From NCBI GenBank assembly GCA_017303505.1, contig JAFLCP010000053.1, forward strand, positions 1-46,932: 46,932 bases of DNA, given 5' to 3'. This DNA is from Planctomycetota bacterium (GTDB taxonomy: Bacteria > Planctomycetota > Planctomycetia > Pirellulales > Pirellulaceae). The notes beneath the pieces were generated by a model. The model worked only from the letters and a program-made list of their open reading frames with translations, did no database searches and had not been told where the DNA came from. Of the stretch, positions 42,422 to 46,932 are shown piece after piece. Within the stretch, counting starts at the first letter, position 1, and each line of letters begins with the position of its first letter. Made by a program: the position numbers and the translations under genes.

Positions 42422-45400
42422 ATGTTCGAAAAATTTCTACATCGTCCTGCTCTGGCTATTGTTATCTCTTTGCTCATTCTCTTTATGGGTGGTTTGGCGA
42501 TCAACTCGCTACCCATGTCCCAGTTCCCTTCGGTGGCGCCACCAAGCGTGGTGGTTAACGTTTCCTATCCGGGGGCAAGTGCCAATGTGCTCGTCGATTC
42601 GGTGATGGTCATCTTGGAACAGGCCATCAACGGCGTGCAGGACATGCGGTATATGATCGGTAATGCGTCCAGCGCCGGGGAAGGAAACATTCAAATTGTG
42701 TTCGAGCCCGGCACAGACCCCAACGTTGCTGTGCTCAATGTGACCAATCGCATTCAGGCAGTGAAAAATAATCTGCCGCCGATTGTGGATCGCGAAGGCA
42801 TTGTCGTGATGCAAAATATGTCCAGTATGCTGATGTACGTCAATGTCTACAGCACGGACGACACCATCGATCAAAACTTTCTTTACAACTACGCTTCGGT
42901 CAGCATCCTCCCTGAGATTAAGCGCATTCCCGGTGTGGGGCGAGCTAGTATTCTCGGAAATCGAGCCTATGCAATGCGTGTAGAATTGAATCTCGATCGC
43001 TTGCGAGCTTACAACATTTCGGCAGAAGATGTCATGAAAGCGATCGCCGATCAAAGTATGATCGGTTCGCCTGGTCGACTTGGGCAAGCCACCGGCAGAA
43101 CCTCACAAACGATCGAATATGTGTTGACCTGGGTGGGACGCTACAACGAAGAGTCACAATATGAGAACATTGTGCTGAAGGCTAATCCCAATGGCGAGAT
43201 ATTGCGTTTGAAGGATGTGGCAACGGTTTCGCTCGGTTCGTCTTTTTACGATCTTTATTCAGACATTGATGGAAAGGCGTCTGCAGCAATTGTGCTCAAA
43301 CAAACGCCCGGTTCCAATGCTACTGAGGTGATTGAAAAAGTTAAGGAGAAGCTCAAAGAACTAAAGGCGGAGTCAACACTTCCCGGTATGAACTATGAAG
43401 TGAGTTACGACGTTTCGAAGTTTCTGGAAGCATCCATCGAAAAGGTTCTCCATACTCTCTTTGAAGCTTTTATCTTGGTCTCCCTGGTTGTGTTTTTGTT
43501 CCTGGGGGACTTTCGAAGTACTTTGATTCCAACACTGGCGGTTCCAGTGTCGTTGATTGGGACATTCTTCTTTATGCTCCTGCTAGGCATGTCAATCAAC
43601 CTTATCACCCTGTTTGCGTTGGTGCTTGCGATCGGTGTGGTTGTTGACGATGCAATTGTTGTGGTGGAAGCCGTTCACGCCAAAATGCACGAGAAACATA
43701 TCGGCCCCTATGCGGCAACTAAAGAAGTTGTGCGTGAGATCAGTGGCGCGATTATCGCAATTACGTTGGTGATGACCGCCGTGTTTATTCCAGTTACCTT
43801 CATGACTGGACCAGTCGGTGTATTCTATCGTCAATTCGGTCTCACCATGGCAATGTCTATTGTCCTGTCTGGTGTGGTCGCTCTTACGCTGACACCCGTC
43901 TTGTGTGCGATGATTCTCAAACCGCATGGACAACCACTTGAAAAAGGTGGCCCCATCAAGTTCCTTCTGCGGTCGTTTAACAAAGGGCTAAATCGTGTCG
44001 CAGGAAAATATGCAAATGGAATTCGGCTCGTTCTCTCGATAGCTGGTGGAGCTGCCATCGGTTGGGGAATTTACCTACTATTGCAGGAAGAACGAATTGC
44101 TGAGCTAATCAAAGAGACTTTGATTGTTACTCCAACCAAAGCGGTCATCATTGGCTGCGTGGTCAGCGTGCTAGCTTTGCTCACACTCCGTTCGTTTCTC
44201 TCTGGTGGTATCGAGAACCAAGAAAAGAAACGCGGTCCGCTAGGATTATTCATTTACGTCTTCAATCAATTTGTCGAGTTTATCACGAGCGCCTATACGG
44301 GGATACTGAAAACCATCGTGACTTGGCGAGTCATTACAGTCGCTGTCATCACAGGCTTTTGTGTTGGCATCTATCTGGTAAACACGGTGCTTCCTTCTGG
44401 TTTTATTCCTCTGGAAGATCAGGGTATCATCTACGGAATCATTCAAACGCCTCCTGGTTCGACGCTTGAATACACCAATGCCAAAGCGCACGAGCTGCAA
44501 GCGATTTGTGAGGAATTTGATGAAATCACATCGGTCTCTGCCCTGGCAGGGTACGAAGTGCTCACTGAAGGTCGTGGGTCCAACGCAGGAACATGTATTA
44601 TCAACCTGAAGCCCTGGGCAGAACGAAAACTAACCTCAAAACAGATCATAGAAGAGTTGGAGAAAAAAGGACAACAAATCGCGAACGTAAAATTAGAATT
44701 CTTTGAACCACCAGCAGTTCCTGGGTTTGGGGCAGCAGGTGGTTTCTCCGTCAATTTGCTCGACAAAACCAATACTGGGAATTACGAAGAACTTGGCAAA
44801 GTTACCGATAGATTCATGGAGGCACTATCGAAGCGCAAAGAACTAAAAGGACTCTTCACATTTTTCGCGGCGAACTATCCTCAATATGAAATTGTGATCA
44901 ACAACGATGTGGCGATGCAAAAAGGCGTTTCGATTGCCGACGCGATGAATAACCTTTCAATAACCGTGGGAAGCACCTGGGAGCAGGGGTTCGTACGCTT
45001 CGGTCAGTTTTACAAAGTGTATGTCCAAGCTGCTCCGGAATTTCGTCGCTATCCCGAAGACTTGTCCAATATGTTTGTGAAGAACGATCGCGGTGAAATG
45101 GTCCCCTACTCTGCTTTCATGACATTGAAGAAGAAGCAAGGGCTTAACGAAATCAGTCGCTACAATCTCTATCCAACGGCCCCCATTCAGGGCGCACCAG
45201 CGGCAGGTTACAGCAGTGGTCAAGCCATCGAAGCCATTAAGGAAGTAGCCGCTCAGACCTTGCCGCAAGGATATGGAATTGACTGGCAGGGCCTGTCCTA
45301 CGACGAAGCTAAAAAGGGAAATACAGCGATCTACATCTTCCTCGTGGTAATCGGATTTGTGTACTTAGTTTTGGTTGGACAGTACGAAAGCTTTATTCTT

Positions 45401-45874
45401 CCACTGGCCGTAATCATTTCTTTGCCAGTTGGTTTGTTCGGATCGTTTTTGTTCCTAAAGTTGATGGGGCTGGCGAACGATGTTTATTGTCAGATAGGGC
45501 TCGTCATGCTCGTAGGCCTTTTGGGTAAGAATGCCATTTTGATCATCGAGTTCGCCATTCAGCGAAATCATGAAGGCATTAGCATCCGAGATGCGGCTAT
45601 CGAGGGTGGACAACTTAGATTCCGACCTATCTTGATGACCTCCTTTGCTTTCATTGCAGGCTTGATCCCCTTGGTTCGGGCTACCGGACCAGGCGCTTTA
45701 GGGAATCGAACCATCGGAACAACGGCCGTTGGCGGAATGGTCATAGGCACTTTAGTCGGAGTCCTGGTCATTCCAGGACTGTATTATCTCTTCGGCAGGA
45801 TGGCCGAAGGTAGAAAGCTAATCAGGGATGAGCACGATGAGCCACTTAGCGAGATTTTGGAACGGCCGCATTAA
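42422..45874 (+). CDS. RND efflux permease, HAE1/AcrB type, with extra inter-helical segment
   Basis: The 1150-residue protein is proton-driven: GVVVDDAIVVVEAVH holds the Asp pair D409/D410 of the fourth helix. The N-terminus (FLHRPALAIVISLLILFMGG) and the repeat at NGAILIIEF-like GKNAILIIEFAIQ fit HAE1 pumps for hydrophobic or amphiphilic compounds rather than heavy-metal CzcA types. It is about 100 residues longer than AcrB. The surplus lies between helices 6 and 7, about residues 525-610, with two additional hydrophobic stretches (about 540-553 and 571-590). It lies between the adaptor gene (11 bases) and an overlapping outer-membrane factor gene. Confidence 0.95.
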   Translation: MFEKFLHRPALAIVISLLILFMGGLAINSLPMSQFPSVAPPSVVVNVSYPGASANVLVDSVMVILEQAINGVQDMRYMIGNASSAGEGNIQIVFEPGTDPNVAVLNVTNRIQAVKNNLPPIVDREGIVVMQNMSSMLMYVNVYSTDDTIDQNFLYNYASVSILPEIKRIPGVGRASILGNRAYAMRVELNLDRLRAYNISAEDVMKAIADQSMIGSPGRLGQATGRTSQTIEYVLTWVGRYNEESQYENIVLKANPNGEILRLKDVATVSLGSSFYDLYSDIDGKASAAIVLKQTPGSNATEVIEKVKEKLKELKAESTLPGMNYEVSYDVSKFLEASIEKVLHTLFEAFILVSLVVFLFLGDFRSTLIPTLAVPVSLIGTFFFMLLLGMSINLITLFALVLAIGVVVDDAIVVVEAVHAKMHEKHIGPYAATKEVVREISGAIIAITLVMTAVFIPVTFMTGPVGVFYRQFGLTMAMSIVLSGVVALTLTPVLCAMILKPHGQPLEKGGPIKFLLRSFNKGLNRVAGKYANGIRLVLSIAGGAAIGWGIYLLLQEERIAELIKETLIVTPTKAVIIGCVVSVLALLTLRSFLSGGIENQEKKRGPLGLFIYVFNQFVEFITSAYTGILKTIVTWRVITVAVITGFCVGIYLVNTVLPSGFIPLEDQGIIYGIIQTPPGSTLEYTNAKAHELQAICEEFDEITSVSALAGYEVLTEGRGSNAGTCIINLKPWAERKLTSKQIIEELEKKGQQIANVKLEFFEPPAVPGFGAAGGFSVNLLDKTNTGNYEELGKVTDRFMEALSKRKELKGLFTFFAANYPQYEIVINNDVAMQKGVSIADAMNNLSITVGSTWEQGFVRFGQFYKVYVQAAPEFRRYPEDLSNMFVKNDRGEMVPYSAFMTLKKKQGLNEISRYNLYPTAPIQGAPAAGYSSGQAIEAIKEVAAQTLPQGYGIDWQGLSYDEAKKGNTAIYIFLVVIGFVYLVLVGQYESFILPLAVIISLPVGLFGSFLFLKLMGLANDVYCQIGLVMLVGLLGKNAILIIEFAIQRNHEGISIRDAAIEGGQLRFRPILMTSFAFIAGLIPLVRATGPGALGNRTIGTTAVGGMVIGTLVGVLVIPGLYYLFGRMAEGRKLIRDEHDEPLSEILERPH

Positions 45875-46932
45875 CCGCCAAGTAATGGCAGTATGTTTTG
45901 CGATTGCGAGTATTGTGGCAGCTCAGGGGTGCCGCCTCCCTGCGCTGTGTTGTCCTGAAGCTATGCGGCCGCTTCCGGATAGCTTTCAAATCAATAATGA
46001 TTCGCAGCAGGGTGTGGTCAGCGATCGGAGTTCCGCCAAAATGGGGTGGAACCAGTTCTTTGAAGACGCGGAGCTCAAGGCACTCATCTCGGAATCCATC
46101 GCTGGAAACCAAGAGCTCAAGATATTGGCTCAAGATATTCGAATTGCTTACAACGACTATCGAGCGCGACGTGGGGCGATTTTTCCATTCTTCAATCTCG
46201 GTGCGACAGCCGGCATGGATAAAGCGAGTCGCTTCACTCGAGCTGGAGCCGTTGAAGATCAGTTGACGGTTGCGCCCGGCAAAGGATTCCCTGACCCACT
46301 TCCTAATTTCTTGGTTGCGGCAGATGTGTCATGGGAAATTGACATTTGGCGTAAACTGCGAAACGCACGCGACGCAGCTACGTTGCGTTACTTGGGAACT
46401 CAAGCAGGCAGGAATTATGTAATCACGCGATTGGTTTCTGAAGTTGCTGAAAACTACTATCAGCTTTTAGCGTTAGACAACACGTTGGTAACTCTGGATA
46501 AGACGATTCAAATTCAAGAAGCTAGTTTCGAAACGGCCAAAGCACTCAAAGAGGCAGCACGCGGAACGGAACTCGCCGTACAACGTTTCCAAGCCGAGTT
46601 CCAGAAAAACCAAAGTCAGAAGTTTGTCATTCAGCAGAAAATCCTCGAAGCGGAAAACCGAATCAACTATATCGCGGGTCGTTTCCCACAAGCAGTCGCC
46701 CGACCTGAAGTGGAATTCGTTGATGTTCAATTGGCATCGTTACAAGTCGGCGTCCCTTCACAGCAACTCTTGAATCGCGCTGACATTCGGCAAGCGGAAC
46801 GTGAATTGCAGGCTGCCGGTTTGGACGTGCGCGTCGCTCGTGCTCAATTCTATCCTTCGCTTATCTTAACAGCGGGGGTAGGCTACGAAGCTTTCAATAC
46901 AAAATACTTATTCACCACGCCAGAAGCCCTCG
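45837..46932 (+). CDS. Outer-membrane efflux factor, TolC/NodT family (3' end outside window)
   Basis: The frame is open from an ATG at 45837 inside the end of the permease gene to the window edge, 365 codons. This start gives a signal with basic front (MSHLARFWNGRINRQ) and a hydrophobic core ending in IVAAQGC, a plausible though not ideal lipobox; the ATG at 45885 would lose the basic part. OMF blocks are clear: WNQFFEDAELKALISESIAG, LKILAQDIRIAYNDYRARRG, FFNLGATAG, AADVSWEIDIWRKLRNARDA, VSEVAENYYQLLALD, LLNRADIRQAERELQAAGLD and ARAQFYPSLILTAGVGYE. It forms the exit duct of the pump with the adaptor and permease. Confidence 0.93.
   Translation, partial: MSHLARFWNGRINRQVMAVCFAIASIVAAQGCRLPALCCPEAMRPLPDSFQINNDSQQGVVSDRSSAKMGWNQFFEDAELKALISESIAGNQELKILAQDIRIAYNDYRARRGAIFPFFNLGATAGMDKASRFTRAGAVEDQLTVAPGKGFPDPLPNFLVAADVSWEIDIWRKLRNARDAATLRYLGTQAGRNYVITRLVSEVAENYYQLLALDNTLVTLDKTIQIQEASFETAKALKEAARGTELAVQRFQAEFQKNQSQKFVIQQKILEAENRINYIAGRFPQAVARPEVEFVDVQLASLQVGVPSQQLLNRADIRQAERELQAAGLDVRVARAQFYPSLILTAGVGYEAFNTKYLFTTPEAL

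Noticed and set aside
42509-43087. Long antisense frame (192 codons) inside the RND permease gene
   Set aside because: Its composition is His/Asp/Arg-rich as expected for a shadow of a membrane protein gene; the sense frame is a complete RND permease.
1-46932. CRISPR array, tRNA, rRNA, insertion sequence or prophage
   Set aside because: No regular repeat-spacer pattern, no cloverleaf, no transposase or integrase motifs were seen on reading the window.

Overview
This window is almost certainly from a planctomycete, probably of the Pirellulales type. It carries two modules of the PSCyt1/DUF1549/DUF1553 ('PSD1') plus DUF1501 kind, a PVC-type beta-propeller protein, several exported S1 sulfatases, a pseudopilin with the planctomycete-style N-terminus, and proteins whose C-termini read 'YSVGPDGEND'. 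No rRNA, tRNA, CRISPR array, transposase or integrase was seen. Base composition looks even across the window, with no obvious foreign island.

Layout. 1-3462 (-): the 5' part of a very large exported protein that fuses a neutral-ceramidase-like domain to a PVC beta-propeller and HEAT repeats. 3494-3603: a long AT-rich inverted repeat. 3669-5040 (-): a HAD phosphatase with a one-base frameshift, and a GDPD-family phosphodiesterase. 5410-12035 (+): a surface-polysaccharide block made of a small cupin, a nucleotidyltransferase, a membrane-anchored methyltransferase, a two-domain glycosyltransferase, a WavE-family protein and a second glycosyltransferase. The two blocks are divergent, and three phased TTTAGTGG copies lie between them. 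12376-16989 (+): a YebC/TACO1 protein, a DUF456 membrane protein, a small membrane protein, an exported transglutaminase, a small exported protein and a pseudopilin. 17135-19471 (-): a NatAB-type ABC exporter. 19821-23640 (-): DUF1501 and PSD1 pair. 23850-26386 (+): a lipoprotein, a VOC protein and a YdeI-like protein. 26633-34248 (-): a tight four-gene operon PSD1, DUF1501, sulfatase, sulfatase, probably for desulfating and using an extracellular sulfated glycan. 34643-37282 (+): a zinc-ribbon protein, a thioredoxin-cytochrome c-copper-monooxygenase fusion and a small unknown protein.

37377-46932 is the most interesting part. A sigma-54-dependent response regulator, a 64-residue exported peptide on the opposite strand, and a PAS-type histidine kinase are followed by a lipoprotein adaptor, an RND permease and an outer-membrane factor (cut by the window end). 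Three sequences that fit the sigma-54 -24/-12 element (GG-N10-GC with TTGG and TGC) lie before the regulator, the peptide and the efflux operon. A perfect dyad CTGCA-N6-TGCAG lies upstream of the peptide promoter and again upstream of the efflux promoter, at distances usual for NtrC-class enhancers. The plan resembles the enterobacterial ZraP/ZraSR envelope-stress circuit but is joined to a tripartite pump whose adaptor has a His/Glu-rich N-terminal segment. The circuit is an inference from sequence only.

Starts were chosen from Shine-Dalgarno sites, overlaps and signal peptides. Domain calls are from recognised motifs, since no database search was possible.
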